A stretch of DNA of 49,555 nt, taken from positions 1 through 49,555 of the forward strand of contig JARBJD010000446.1 in assembly GCA_033064195.1 (NCBI GenBank), given 5' to 3'. The notes below the pieces were generated by a model that saw only the letters and a list, made by a program, of their open reading frames with translations, searched no databases and was not told the DNA's origin. This DNA is from Blattamonas nauphoetae (lineage: Eukaryota > Preaxostyla > Oxymonadida). Positions 1 through 11,019 of the stretch are shown here, in pieces. Positions within the stretch are counted from its first letter, which is position 1. Each line of letters starts with the position of its first letter. The translations under genes were made by a program, and so were the position numbers.

Positions 1-476
1 TCACTCCAAAAGACGATCCGTTTCAGAACAGAACATTCATCCGATCGACGAAATTAGAGACTGAAAATCAGAGCAAGTGAAGACCACTCTTCTCGAATGT
101 GCGTGTGTTCTTCTCTATTTCATCACTTTTCAGTGCTTTGGCTTCGTCGAGACATCCATACCGAAAATGCCACCCAAAAGTCATGTGGAGTTTGGAACAG
201 TGGGATTGGTGGTGATTTCATTCTTTGGGATGGAAGGATGTGGAAAGCGGAGAATTCAAGCCAGCAGGAACAAACAAGACATGCATTCGAATTGGGGCAG
301 ACAACAGCGATTCGAGTGAACATGAGGACGAGGAAGCTCGACTGTTTGTGGACGATGAGGAACAACCTGGGATCTTCACCGACATCCCTTCTCCTCTCTG
401 CCTCGGAATCACAACTGGATTTCCTGTTGAAAATCAATTGGTTGAAGTGCTGTGGCCAAAGACTTCGAGGAAATGA
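1..476 (+). pseudogene. Type A SPRY copy A1, decayed and cut by the window edge
   Basis: This stretch aligns with the type A SPRY domain seen intact at 546-1139, 15661-16231 and 27600-28169, but the similarity is spread over different frames, so it does not read as one protein. The block around 330-410 (FVDDEEQPGIF, then TDIPSPLCLGI) is almost identical at DNA level to the other copies, while the first half has drifted. A splice-like segment at 77-133 (57 nt, GTGAAGAC...TTTTCAG) corresponds to the 54-nt candidate intron of the other copies. A1 and the next copy lie in direct tandem about 640 bp apart. The 5' end lies outside the window, so an upstream exon cannot be excluded. Confidence 0.7.
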
Positions 477-545
477 TGAACGGCGGGATCAGTCCATCAG
501 GACAATATCTTTCTGAAACTGCTGGTCGACGAATTAAAACTACAC

Positions 546-1139
546 TTGGTCGATCATTCGATTTTGGTCGGAACAGAGCACCAAACACTCGATAGAACTG
601 CTCATGCACTCACTCCAACCACTCTCACACAAATCATCGTCACTTCAAAAGACGATCCGTTCAGAACCGCATTCACTCATCCGATCGACGAGGGAGAGGA
701 ACTGAAAATCAGAGCAAGTGAAAACACTTTCGTGAATGTGAGTGTGTTCTTCTCTCTTCTCATCTTTTCAGTGATTGGCTTCCTCAGGCATCCACTTCCT
801 AAAACTGCCACACAATATCAGTGTGGATACTATGGAAATGGGATTGGTGGAGATTACTTTCTGTGGAATGGAAAAATGTGGAAAGCGGGAGAATTCAAAC
901 CAGAAGGAACAAACAAGAAGTGTGATCGAATTGGGCAGACAGCAGCGATTCGAGTGAACATGAGGACTCGAGAAGCTCGACTGTTTGTGGACGATGAGGA
1001 ACAGCCTGGGATCTTCACCGACATCCCTTCTCCTCTCTGCCTCGGAATCTCAACTGGATTCACTGTCGACAATCTGTCAGTAGACGTGCTGTGGCTGAAA
1101 CGACTCCGATCCAAACGATTCCTGCAAGATCCAGACTGA
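546..1139 (+). CDS. Type A SPRY domain copy A2, probably a fragment
   Basis: An open frame of about 197 codons covers a complete type A SPRY domain: VGTEHQTLDRTAHALTP at the start, a central GIGGDYFLWNGKMW, then AAIRVNMRTREARLFVDDEE and a final VLWLKRLRS, ending in TGA. SPRY domains are beta-sandwich protein-interaction modules. There is no good ATG before the domain, and the sequence just upstream is the 3' end of copy A1, so A2 looks like a domain duplicated without its original N-terminus (kinase or coiled coil in the copies at 14-16 kb and 27-28 kb). A candidate intron at 718-771 (54 nt) leaves the frame open whether or not it is removed. Expression is uncertain. Confidence 0.55.
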   Translation: MVDHSILVGTEHQTLDRTAHALTPTTLTQIIVTSKDDPFRTAFTHPIDEGEELKIRASENTFVNVSVFFSLLIFSVIGFLRHPLPKTATQYQCGYYGNGIGGDYFLWNGKMWKAGEFKPEGTNKKCDRIGQTAAIRVNMRTREARLFVDDEEQPGIFTDIPSPLCLGISTGFTVDNLSVDVLWLKRLRSKRFLQDPD

Positions 1140-2780
1140 TCACTTTGTAGTTGGATCTCATTTCATTTTCCAAGTTTCCTTCACACAAACAGATGAATTG
1201 GTCAAACAAAGATCGTCAATCACTTCGTTTTGTCTGGAAATTAACGATTTGAACTCCGTGATCTTGGGTTGATCAAGTCTTGGTCTGTTAGAGTGGATTG
1301 GACACTGTCCAGTGTTGGACTGGACAGTTGACCTCGATTGGACACACATTATTCATCTTGTTCATTTCATCCTTAAAGCACTTCTTCGTTCAATTTGACA
1401 TAGATTTGACAATAATAACACGAAAAGAGTGAAATTGCTTGAATCGGAGTCAATATTATGAGGAGGAACCATCGGCTTGATCCACCCATGATTGGACACC
1501 ATTGGACACCATTGGACAATTCGATGGCAGGTATTTTCTGAGGTCTCCTCAATTAGTGCACCCCGTTTATTGAGGTTTTGACGAGTCGGCCAATTGGACT
1601 GTCCAATGGACCGTCCAGTCCTGGACTGTCCAATTGACACCTATTAAGGGATTGAGTTACATCCTCATCTCAATTACGGTTTGATGTTCACATGTCTCTC
1701 TCACTTTTGAATACTAGGCGACTTCGTCTCGGGTTTGAAATACCATGGGGTCATAAATCGCGACGCAAAGTCAACAGATCTAGAATTCATTCATTCCTCC
1801 CCAGACACAACATCTCTCACCCCACGATTGATTTCACCATCGAATCTCTATGCTTGAACTCAAATGTGTGAATTTCTCATTCTGAATTCTTCTTTATTCC
1901 TTTCTGTTCCAGCCTTCGTTTCGCACCCTTTCCCCTCCAAGTTCTGCCTCGATGATAAGTGACTTTTCACTGGTGAGATCAACTTACTTGAGTTTCTTCA
2001 CTTTGTGATGTGGAATCCGATATTCTCTGTATTCATGTAGCTTCTGCGGCAATGTCAATCGTTGGGATGATCTGTGCGATCATTCATATCTTCCCTGTTG
2101 TCTTAATCAATGTTTGTTTGCTTCTTCTGCTCATTCTTTTAATTCTTCTCTTCTCATAGCAACTGAGATTCATTGCATGATTCCTCCTCACAATGTGGGG
2201 AGTGAGTTCTTGTTCATTGGAATATGAATCTCTGCTGCTCGTATGCGCAGATTCATCATCTACAGTATGTTCTCTCTCATGTTTTTCCTCATCTTCCAGA
2301 TATATTTGTCCAAACGCATTGGTGAGCACTGACCTACTCGATCACCATTGATTTAGTTCTGACACGCCTCTGCTCCTGTTTGGAATCATCCGCATATTTC
2401 CAAAGAATTGCTGTCAAATGCAAGAATTTGTATTCTGGAGACCTTGACGGATATTCACAGCAATTGTGATGATTCTTGGTATCATGTTTAGCTCCACTCT
2501 CAACCACACCCAAGCCCTCATCTCCACAAGTATCAACACTGTGTGTGCTCGAACCAATCCATCAGAGAAGTACCGCGTAACTGTCTTGGCGGAATCAAAA
2601 AGGCTGTCTGTGACTCATCGAACTATTTCTCCAAGCAGTTGGGCTACTGTGGCACAACTCTTCTAACTTCGGGAAACTCGGTGTCGATGATGATTCTGTT
2701 CACCACTGTGGTTGATAGTCGGGTCAGTATGTCTTTTGAACGTGATTGTTGTTGACACCTCCGGATGTCCACATTTCTGT
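1140..2780. other. Gene-poor stretch with GGACA repeats
   Basis: No coding region is supported here. The short open frames have no family resemblance and no splice-supported continuation. The only clear structure is the set of TTGGACA/TGTCCAA repeats listed separately. A small open frame at 2466-2666 has no supporting signal. Confidence 0.5.
1295..1640. repeat. TTGGACA / TGTCCAA repeat clusters
   Basis: Three clusters (about 1295-1345, 1488-1522 and 1589-1640) consist of interspersed direct and inverted copies of GGACA-containing words such as ATTGGACAC, TGGACTGGACA and GGACTGTCCAA, able to form short hairpins. A similar cluster lies at 6519-6560. The origin is unknown; they may be ends of a small inverted-repeat element or simple local amplification. 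Confidence 0.6.
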
Positions 2781-2784
2781 TTGT

Positions 2785-2945
2785 CATTCCGGTAACTGGC
2801 AACTTAACGGTCAAACTCAAAAGTTGATGAACTGTTGCTTAATACATTTCACTATATCATTTATTGTCATTTTTCGCTTTTTAACGTGAGCAAACCCTTC
2901 GATCCTTCAGTGTATCCACAGATTGTGACCAAGGGTTGATCTAAC
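2785..2945 (+). repeat. Dispersed repeat R1, copy 1
   Basis: This copy shares blocks with the reverse complement of 5955-6125: AACGGTCAAACTCAAAA, an ATTTCACT block, GTGAGCAAAC and ACCAAGGGTTGATC occur in the same order and similar spacing. It is a diverged, dispersed repeat. The GGTGAGCAAAC-like core recalls mariner-type terminal sequence, but no complete element can be bounded. Confidence 0.65.
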
Positions 2946-3090
2946 TCAATCCCTACACAATCGCCTTGAAAGTCATAATTGACTAGAATTCAACGTTTTC
3001 AGAGAGTATTTCTTCAAATAATTGGTAAATAGTGATGATTTAACGTTTAATGACTCCAATCAAATGAAATTGTTCAAAAAAGAGAAAAGT

Positions 3091-3157
3091 TGGATCCACC
3101 AGGAATCGAACCCTGGACCTTATGAGTAGAAGTGCTCCGTACAACTCCTACACTATT
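3091..3157 (-). tRNA. tRNA-like sequence, probably a pseudogene
   Basis: On the minus strand there is a perfect A-box match (TAGTGTAGGAG), a perfect B-box match (GGTTCGATTCC), a D-stem-like GTGT/GCAC pair, and a T-run shortly after the 3' end, as for RNA polymerase III transcription. The 3' acceptor strand (TGGATCC) has no pairing 5' strand, and the anticodon stem is poor around CTCATAA. It may be a tRNA pseudogene or the head of a tRNA-derived SINE. The isotype cannot be assigned. Confidence 0.35.
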
Positions 3158-3160
3158 CTT

Positions 3161-3580
3161 GTTCAATTTTTTTTCCTGTTTGCATATTCTATTCACACTT
3201 CACCCGATCCTTTTTCCTGTCACTTTTCACAATGTCGGATCGTCTTCACAGCCCCCGCTCAAGAGCAGGGGGGGCTGTGAAGACTATTAGAGAATTATCA
3301 AAGAAACGTAGAAAAAGGATCTTTGTGAAGTGTAAACATCATCGGATAAACACGCAACTTCGGGAGAACCAGCAACTCCATTTTCATATCACCACAGTCA
3401 CCTTAAGAGTTTATCTTTCTGAAATCAAGAGGGAACAAAATTGAAGTCATAATCTACATTATTGTCGTTCAATTCTGTTGTCTTCGCTTCAACCATCCAC
3501 AATTTGGGACTGATCAACAATTTAAAATGAATGAACTAGCTCGCTTCAGAACTTCCATCCAGAACATTACACGATCATCA
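3161..3580. other. Stretch without a recognised gene
   Basis: It contains a local GC-rich inverted repeat near 3248-3285 (CAGCCCCC ... GGGGGGCTG) and otherwise AT-rich sequence. The 70-codon open frame at 3232-3444 is basic and unlike any family in the window, so it is not called. Confidence 0.4.
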
Positions 3581-3589
3581 CAACGTCCA

Positions 3590-4400
3590 TCGTGCATTCT
3601 TCGGACCTCATGTCTCAATTCACTTCGTTCACTCGCCAAATCACACAAGGAGTGAATGAACGCAAAATCAGAGCGAGCCACACAACCTTATCTGCAGTGA
3701 GTGTGTTTTATCATTTCCGACAATTCTTGTGATCTTTCACTTCTCTTTCTCTCCTAATTTCTCACTCCATGCACTTATCCTCCCATTTTTTTCACCTCTC
3801 TCCCTTCTCCCTCCCCAGCCCTCGGAAATTATCTCCATTCACTTCCTGATCGTCCCGCACCATATGTCGGTTGATACTTTGGGAATGGGACCTGCGGCAA
3901 TTTCATTCTGAAGGATGACCGAATGTGGAAATCCTAATCCATGTTCGCCTCACTCTCTCTCGTTCAAACATCACATCGGAGTTCCTTGTCCAAGTCATTC
4001 GTCTGAAACGATTTGATCCTACTTTTCATCACCAGCCGCCTCGAAAACTGGAGAACACACCTCACTTGTGGCCAGGAACGAATTCCCTCGAGCAGTTCGA
4101 AGAGGATGGAATCAAATTGACACAGACGTAGATCATCCAAGCAACATCCCACCGAAGCCTCTATCCAACCGATCGAACGTTCCCAATCGACGAAGGAGAG
4201 TGGGAGTGAACATCCGAGTAAACCACTCCTAAAACAAACTCATTGGCACATCTACGCGTCTCTCCTTCAAAATACATCGTCAATACGAATGCACCATGCG
4301 TGAATCTCGGACAGACTGCAGCTATTCGTATAAACAAGGAAGAAGTGGAAAAGTGGCGGTTTGTGGACGACGACGAGCAATCCCGTCCATATGTACCTTG
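3590..4400 (+). pseudogene. Decayed type A SPRY copy A5
   Basis: Pieces of the type A SPRY gene can be followed in order: an AAAATCAGAGCGAG word and GTGAGTG splice-like signal near 3680-3705, the ATTCACTTCCTGA/GGAATGGGA region near 3840-3900, a second CGATCGAACGTTCCC block near 4160, and a GGACAGACTGCAGC block followed by a TTTGTGGACGACGA relic near 4310-4375. They lie in several frames with large gaps, so it is not coding. The order suggests one or two old copies broken by insertion of unrelated sequence. Confidence 0.55.
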
Positions 4401-5130
4401 ACTGTACTTGTACATCTCATGATTAGTCCTGGCTATCGTACACAGATGAGCGATTGTTAGAAGTGATGCAGTTGAACTCCGACCAACATGGAAAAGACGT
4501 ATGCTGTTCATTGTTTATCAACTCGTCACCTTTCGTTGTCGTCTTTCATTCTTTTTCATGATCTCTTTTTGTGGACACATATTCTTCTCTCCTCTCTCCA
4601 TTTACCTCACAACCCACACACACAGTTGGAAACTTCAATTTCGACCTGATCGACGGAAAACAGATCGAAATCCGCCAAAGAAGCCAAAGTGTGTTCGACT
4701 GTCATTATAGATCTGTCTTGATCATCTGTTGACTTTTTTCATTCATCTCTCATCATCTCTCATTTCTTCTTATTCTTTCTCTTCCTTTCCTCGTCTCTCT
4801 CTGTGCTCGGCTTCGTCTCCCACCATCCACCAGCCGTTCCTGCTCCTGTCGCGGCTCCTCCCCATCCCTCACAATTCCACATCGCTGTAGTACAAGGCAA
4901 ACGAATCCTGGATCAACTGACGCCCCCCTCCTCACTTTCCGACTCCATCACACGCACAAGCGGTGTTGTCTGAAGTTCCCAAGTGAAACGAGACGGATCG
5001 GCCGGTTATGGTGGGCGGGCGGTGTCAGAAGCTCCGAATGAGTCAGCTGCGCATCAGAAGACGGTCAGACAGCTGGCGGATGAGGCGGAGTGTCGGTCGA
5101 GCGAGTGGGGATGGAGAGCCGACTGTCCAC
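4401..5130. other. Stretch without a recognised gene
   Basis: It is pyrimidine-rich around 4740-4870 and grades into higher-GC sequence after 4960. Both strands carry open frames after 4980, but codon choice and composition do not decide between them and no family is recognised. Confidence 0.35.
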
Positions 5131-5132
5131 AA

Positions 5133-5594
5133 TCAAATCCCGCAGGATCCGGAGCTGAGCGTGCGAAAGCGACTCCACTTCAGACGACGGCTAAAACACA
5201 GCAAATATGTCTGCTTCCATTCCCAGCTATCAGTAGGACCGTCGGCACAGTAGATTCTATCCGCTCGAACTGCTGCCCAACCAGGTCGAAGGGCGATGCC
5301 GTCGGAGATGCAGGCGCCGGTGTGTCCCTCCAACTTCGAATCGTGCTCATCGAGACAGCCCACCTCCACCAGCCACTCAGTGTCACCGTCTCCTCTGTGA
5401 TCAATCGCTCAATCACTTCCGTATAGTGAGGCCGACTGTTGTATCGAATCGTTCAAAAGTCTCGCATTCACCAAATCGTTGAGTATGAAGTGAGCTCCAC
5501 CGCCGCCTTCCACTCGCCAGCAACTTCGAAATCCTGCTTCCACTGGCACAACATCGGCCGCAAAGCACTCATCCGATCCCCAGCAGAACCACAA
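5133..5594 (-). pseudogene. Unidentified coding remnant, higher GC
   Basis: The minus strand reads as protein-like sequence in two adjacent frames: 5409-5594 (VVPVEAGFRSCWRVEGGG) and 5133-5369 (LEGHTGACISDGIALRPGW, then TDSWEWKQTY). They are not joined by an obvious intron. The segment is GC-richer than its neighbours. I do not recognise the family. It may be two exons of one gene or a relic; the plus-strand frame at 4983-5426 is probably its shadow. Confidence 0.3.
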
Positions 5595-5639
5595 GTTTAG
5601 CGTCGCTCTCTCGGACCTCGCGCGACGGCTGGTGAGACA

Positions 5640-6790
5640 ACGCTGCCGGCACTGCCCTTCCCTCCTTCCTCACTACCTTTGGGCACCGATTGGCCCTTCC
5701 ATCATCGACACTCGAATGACACATTTTGGTTTCATAATATTATGGTCGTGATCTTGATCAACGACCCTTTCTTGTTCATTTCTTGATATTAAGTGTTCTC
5801 CAGCACAGACTGTGACATAATTCCAGCGAAATAATGATAAAACTGGGAATATGTCCGAATTCTGGGCTGAAGATCAAGGGTGTGGGTTTATCCGGAGTTG
5901 CGGGTTAAATCGAGTACGTTAAATACGAAAAGGTACCTCGTTCGGTCAAGAAGGTTGATCAACCCTTGGTTTACAAAAATGGGTCTGGACTCCGATCAAG
6001 GCGTTTGCTCACCCTAAAAAGTGGAAAAACATCAATATATGAATTAGTGAAATGGAATAAATGTCTTTTTAAGTGGTTTTGAGTTTGACCGTTAGGTTGC
6101 CATTTACCGTCATTCCGCATGCCTCATTCATTTTCCTCTATCTCATTCCAGTTCTTTCCCCGTGTTGGTTATCTGCATCACTCCTCATCGCACATGTTAC
6201 GATTGTGACTGCCCAGCACGTCGTTCACAGGAAAATACAGATGAATAAACTGCAGCGGCGTTTTTATATTCATGGGAGGAAAGGAACATATCGGCCCAAC
6301 TGACAAGATATCATCAAGAAAACGAGATCTCACATCAACAATACAGATCCTCGCATAGTTGTAAACTGAAATATCTTTTTCTTTCAATTGGTTTTATTTG
6401 GGGTGCATTTCATGTACACAACGACAAATCGTTCAGTTAACAATCCCCGCGGAGAAAATATGTTCGGAGCCAAATTACCAAAATCATGGGTCAGATCTCA
6501 CATCGCCCAAATAGGAAACTGGACATTGGACTGGACAATCCCACCTCGACTGGACACAGCTTAACAGGCCAAATCAAGTCTTCTCAGAATGACGGATGTT
6601 GTATTCAGATCTCTTTGGAGTGAGACAATGGGACCTTCTTGATGGATCTGCCCATTCTTCTTGGCAGATCTCCACCACATCAGTTGAACACCAGATTCTT
6701 TCAATTTCCAGAAAACCCCATCCAACCCACAGAAATAAATGAAAGAATAAAGTCAGATAAACTGGGAATGCAGAGAGACAGCATAAACGA
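5640..6790. other. Gene-poor stretch with dispersed repeats
   Basis: This stretch holds copy 2 of repeat R1 (5955-6125, minus) and a TTGGACTGGACA cluster at 6519-6560 resembling the 1.3-1.6 kb repeats. No coding signal is seen on either strand. Confidence 0.5.
5955..6125 (-). repeat. Dispersed repeat R1, copy 2 (inverted)
   Basis: This is the inverted counterpart of 2785-2945. On the minus strand it reads AACGGTCAAACTCAAAA, then GGGTGAGCAAACGCC, then ACCAAGGGTTGATC. The two copies bracket about 3 kb containing the tRNA-like sequence and SPRY relics. Divergence is substantial, with many substitutions outside the shared blocks. Confidence 0.65.
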
Positions 6791-6791
6791 A

Positions 6792-8305
6792 TTACGACGG
6801 AAACAACACAAAAGCAGCGTGTGCACCGTGTTTCATGACCGCAGAGTGATTCCCAATATCCAGCACAATCACATCGTCCTTTCGGAAGGGACAGTCGGGT
6901 GTTCGGGGAGGGGTGTTCCGACGAGGGTGCATGTCACGTTTGGTCGGAGTGGCATCGCACGAATCCACTGTCAGCCGATATCGGGCGAGAGGGGCGTGTT
7001 TGTCTTCAGATTGGTTGGATCGAAGTTTCACAAGCGTTCCCTCCACAAAAAAGAGCACTCTTTGGTGCGCGAGTGTCAAATGAAAAGACTTGGCGTGTTT
7101 TCGGAGTTCGAGTGTCAGATTCAGCTCCTCCTCGCAATCGTCGCTGAGTTGCCCGGTCCCAAAGAAGTTGGAAGATGTGATTGTGGCTTCCTTCTTTTCC
7201 GGCGAGCGTTTTCTGTATTTCTGCGTTCCTCCCGCTCTTGATGTCTCTGAGAGTGTCCTCATGTTGAGCAGGTTGAAGTATGGTGACAGTTGTGGGACTA
7301 AAAGAGGCGACGAGGGCGATCTCGAGACCACTGGTTTCGTTCGACCCTCTCTTCGCGAAACAAGCCGATGTGCCTTCCGAGAACTCGATGAATCCGACGC
7401 TGGGGAAGCAGATGATGTCGACGATTGTTGTGGCGAGGCTAAAATCGGCATTTGGAGTGGTTGGTTTTGAGACCAATTGTGGGTCTGCCGGAAAGCGGGA
7501 GGAGAGGGAAATGGGTATGACGGCCGGTCTCGTTCGGGCCAATCAGAAGAGACAGGACTGATGACCAGCGGGGCAGGTTTCGCTGCATTGCGTTTGGCGG
7601 GTTTGGCGAGGTGGCGAGTGTCGCGCTCGCAATCGATGAGGAATTGCTGTGTGGCGAGGGAGAGGGTGATGGGACGATCACGAGGGTTTGGGGAGGCTGG
7701 GGAGGAGATTAGGAGAGAAGATGAGATGGGAAGAGATGGGAGGAGAGAAATGAAGAATTGTCCGGAAATGAAAACAGAAATGAGTGGGACACCTTTCGAG
7801 CCAGAAGACGGCGAGGCAGATCGCATCTTGCCCATCTCGACGCCTGACAGCTGAGATACACTTGTTTTCGGGCGTTTGATTCGATGTGGGTGTGATCCAT
7901 TCGGAGATGGGAGAGGAGGCTCACGAAACACGGGAGGTGACGTCACAGTGAATGACGGGTGTGGAGAGGCCATTTTCCGGGATGTTCCGGGATTTGGGGA
8001 GACTGATTTTCGTTGCGGTGAATGGCCTGTTTTGAGTGGCTGAGAATAAGGAACAGTGGAACTGAGGGGGATGGGACCAATTGAGAATGGGATGATTGCT
8101 TCGTCGTGTTGTGAGAATTGTTGGGAATAGATCGTTTCTAAGGATGATTGAAGTGCTGTCAATTAAGAAGGGGATAAAGTAAAAAAAATCAGTTAAGTCA
8201 ATAAAATGGGATACGGCTCATCTCACGGCGCCCCACTGTCGAGGAAAATCGTCGATTAGGGACAGGGGGACATGGAAGTATGTGGCTGTTCGTGAGAGAC
8301 GTCAT
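6792..8305 (-). CDS. Proline/serine-rich protein of unknown function, three exons
   Basis: The exon model is complement(6792-7696, 7793-8155, 8215-8305). Introns are 7697-7792 (96 nt) and 8156-8214 (59 nt, GTATCC...TTGACAG); exon lengths sum to 1359 nt, giving 452 aa from an ATG at 8305 to TAA. About the first two thirds are low-complexity, rich in Pro, Ser, Arg and Lys (repeated SPxP, PPLPSP), and probably disordered. The last ~110 residues look folded: NLTLELRKHAKSFHLTLAH, FVEGTLVKLRSNQ, then DDVIVLDIGNHSAVMKHG. I do not recognise this domain. The gene is divergent from the SPRY gene B1, only 146 bp apart, so they may share a promoter region. No damage is seen. Confidence 0.7.
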
Positions 8306-8451
8306 GATTTGATGTGAGGAAGAGAAGTGGAATTCAGGACAAAAATAGCGTGAGGGAAGATAGTAAGGTGGCAAGGGTGAACTTAAGGTGTTGAAAAAAC
8401 TGTATAACTCGATAGTGAGAGTGAGAAGTGGATCTCGCCATAATAACAAAA

Positions 8452-9194
8452 ATGACCACGGATCATCTCTCCCTCCCGTTCATCACTTGTCCAACACCAT
8501 TTTCTTCACTTCCACCTCTCCTCTTCATGAATTATGATCACTTTGTTGTTCATTATACCACAATCACTCGTTCAGCTATTGGAGTCGATTTAAAACAATT
8601 TGACACCCACAGTTCAATTCTGATCGGTGACCCTCTCGCAAAGGGAATTGTGTCAATCTCAATCTCACTTCTCTCTCTTCCCATGTTCGGTCGTTTCTTG
8701 TTTTCTTCTTCATCGTTCTCAGGTTTCATTGGAGCTGTCAGAATGGGTCTCCTCGACTCTTTTGCCCCAATACCCGAATTTGGTGAAACACTTGGGTTGG
8801 GAGTGGAGGGTGTGTTTCCCTCTCTGTTTATCTCTTCAGATTCACTCTCTCTCAATTCCCTATCTGGGAAACTCTATCACAACACACCGTCCTCGGGACA
8901 CCGGTATCGATCTGAATCTTGCCACTCCTATTTGAACGAAGGAGATTGTGTGCGAATGGAGGTGGACATGGACTCAACACCTCGAACAGTTCAGTTCTTC
9001 GTGAATGGCGAAAGGGGAGAACATTTCGTGTCAGGTCTTCCACCATCTGTCAGAATTGGTGTATGCTTCACTTTCTCTTGTTATCTTTCAAGTTCACACT
9101 TTTTGGGCAGGGAACATCTTTCCGAATCGACAGAATTGCACGACAACCACAACCAACTCCAATCGACCCAGAAATGGACGAAATCGAATGGTAA
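8452..9194 (+). CDS. Type B SPRY-domain protein, copy B1
   Basis: Exons 8452-8692, 8723-8809, 8840-9060 and 9093-9194 give 651 nt and 216 aa. Introns are 30, 30 and 32 nt. Exon 1 carries the family motif LPPLLF and a THSSILIGDPLAKGIVSI block; exon 2 carries MGLLDSFAPIPEFG; exon 3 the SPRY core GDCVRMEVDMDS, RTVQFFVNGERG and SGLPPSVRIG; exon 4 TSFRIDRIARQP, ending EIEW then TAA. SPRY domains bind protein partners; no catalytic residues are expected. Unlike B3, B4 and B6, the start lacks the MGHS motif, so an upstream exon or other start is possible. The first donor could also be at 8690 (33-nt intron). It heads the plus-strand cassette array and is followed by cassette C1. Confidence 0.75.
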
Positions 9195-9389
9195 TCCGAC
9201 CAAAACACTGAAGTTCAACCTAACTGCTGTGTTTCCCATCTTTTGGAAGAGATGCGAACATTTAAACGGACAACCCACACACAACACCATCTCAGCCCTT
9301 GTTTTGTTATTCATCATTTTTAGCAATTTAGGTCCATCATTCAAGTTCCAACAACACACCAAACCATCTTCTCAAAGAGACGTGGACGT

Positions 9390-9925
9390 TTGAACAAAGA
9401 ACACTCAAAAGACGACATCTGATTTGTCAGAACGAACCATCCCGCTCTTCACCGCACGGTCCACGTTATCTGGACAGTGTATGATTCAACACTAAATTTG
9501 GAAGCTGATCTCGCCGAAGTTGGACATCGCAACACGATCTTTCCCTTCGCATCTGGCCACAAACGCTACTTTCTCCCAGTTGGACGTGCATTGTCCTTCG
9601 CTTCATCCCCACCTCGAAAACATGTCCCACATTCTCCAACAATCCCGAATACTCGCTGGAAGGCCTCGCCCTCACTTTCACTCCGAGCTGGCCGAACAGC
9701 AAGGATGATGCGATGTCTGCACGCTTTTTGGGAAGCTGGATCGAACAGCACGTGTCGCCGTCAGCCGAACAAGAAATGGAACACGGCGTCGAAACAAGAA
9801 TCAATCGAACATGTTTCACCGTCCACCAAATTCACTCTTTCAGTTACCTCTCGATTCATCTTGTTTCCTGGCCAGTGATGCCGAACGGCCATCTCAACGA
9901 TGGAGTTCAAGTCATTTCGCGTTAA
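9390..9925 (+). CDS. Cassette C1, conserved unidentified domain
   Basis: The best frame runs to a stop at 9925 and contains TFTPSWPNSKDDAMSARF, LGSWIEQHV and SAEQEMEHGVETRI. The same protein sequence recurs at 12770-13304 and 20993-21560, and a diverged paralogue (cassette D) occurs twice, which is why this frame was chosen although two others are also fairly open. A common upstream segment begins near AAAGAGACGTGGACG and reads SQRDVDVxTKNTQKTT in C3. Intron placement between the two parts is not solved, and no start codon is certain. I recognise no family. It sits between type B SPRY genes B1 and B2, and this pairing is kept in the inverted array. Confidence 0.45.
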
Positions 9926-10075
9926 TTCATCTCTTTTTCTTTTCTCGTCTTTTTTTTACCAAATGTGTCAATAGTGGCACACAATTCATGCCTCACACAA
10001 TCAATTCCTCCAGATATCCATTGTTCGTCCCTAACTGATTCATACTTCTCTGGATTGGGTGAGGTTTCTCCAATC

Positions 10076-10962
10076 ATGGGGTGGATCAACATCATCTCTC
10101 TCTCATCTGACACTATGACGTCTGTTCGGCGTTCATCCTTCCTATCATCTCTTCAATCATCAATCGCCAATGAAACTGAATCGAAAGTTTCTGAAAGTCC
10201 GTCTCTCCACATTCTTCACATTCCGTCTAATTTCAAAGGATCTATTCATTTCCCGCTCCAACTCATCGCCTTACCTCCACTTCTCTTCACGGATCCTGCC
10301 GATTTTGTTGTCGATTGCACCACATTCACTCTTTCAGCGTGTGCCATCACATCGGAGATCCTCATCGATGCCAGCTGCATTCTCTTGGGAGACCCTGTCA
10401 CAACGGGAATTGTATCCGTCACTTTGACGATTCTCTCTCTTCCCGCAATCAATTGTTTGTCGTTTTCTTCGTCACCATCATCAGACTTCACTGGAAGAGT
10501 CTATTTTGGTCTTCTCGACTCACCAACACCTGTCCCCGACTTTGGTGACCACATTGGATTGAACTTGAAGAGTGTGTCTCGCTCTTCCCCATTTTCATTT
10601 CTTCAGATTCCGTGGCATTGGATTCGTCGACAGGTCGAATCAACTCCGTCACGCCATCCACCCGTCGCGTCACTGGACCGCCTTTAACCTACTCACATTT
10701 GAAGGAAGGAGCTTGTGTGCGGATGGAGGTGGACATGGACTCAACACCTCGAACAGTCCAATTCTTCATGAATGGGAAAGCTGGCCGCTTTTTCGTGTCT
10801 GGTCTTCCCCCATCTGTCAGAATCGGCGTCTGCGCACCGTTCTTCATTTTCTTTTATCAGTTCTCCGTTTTTGTGCAAGGAACGTCGTTCAGAATCGACC
10901 GAATCACTCGACTAACCCAACAAACCCCAATCGCACAAGAAATGGAAGAAATCAAATGGTAA
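10076..10962 (+). CDS. Type B SPRY-domain protein, copy B2
   Basis: Exons 10076-10454, 10485-10571, 10607-10827 and 10861-10962 give 789 nt and 262 aa. Introns are 30, 35 and 33 nt; the last uses a rarer GTCTGC donor. Exon 1 is 379 nt, the same as in its counterpart B5 in the inverted array. The protein starts MGWINIISLSSD, then IALPPLLFTDPADFVVDCTT. The SPRY core reads VYFGLLDSPTPVPDFG, CVRMEVDMDSTPRTVQFF and SGLPPSVRIG, ending TSFRIDRITR...EEIKW with TAA directly followed by TGA. Each intron happens to leave few stops if retained, so read-through isoforms are conceivable. Followed by cassette D1. Confidence 0.8.
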
Positions 10963-11019
10963 TGATGTGTGTATCAGCACAGAGATGATCTTTTTAATTT
11001 TTCGAAGACTCCAGACATC

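Noticed and set aside
4983-5426. 147-codon plus-strand open frame in the GC-rich patch
   Set aside because: The minus strand of the same segment reads more like protein (Trp, Gly and Asp patterns), and the plus frame has low-complexity Ala/Ser/Thr composition with no motif.
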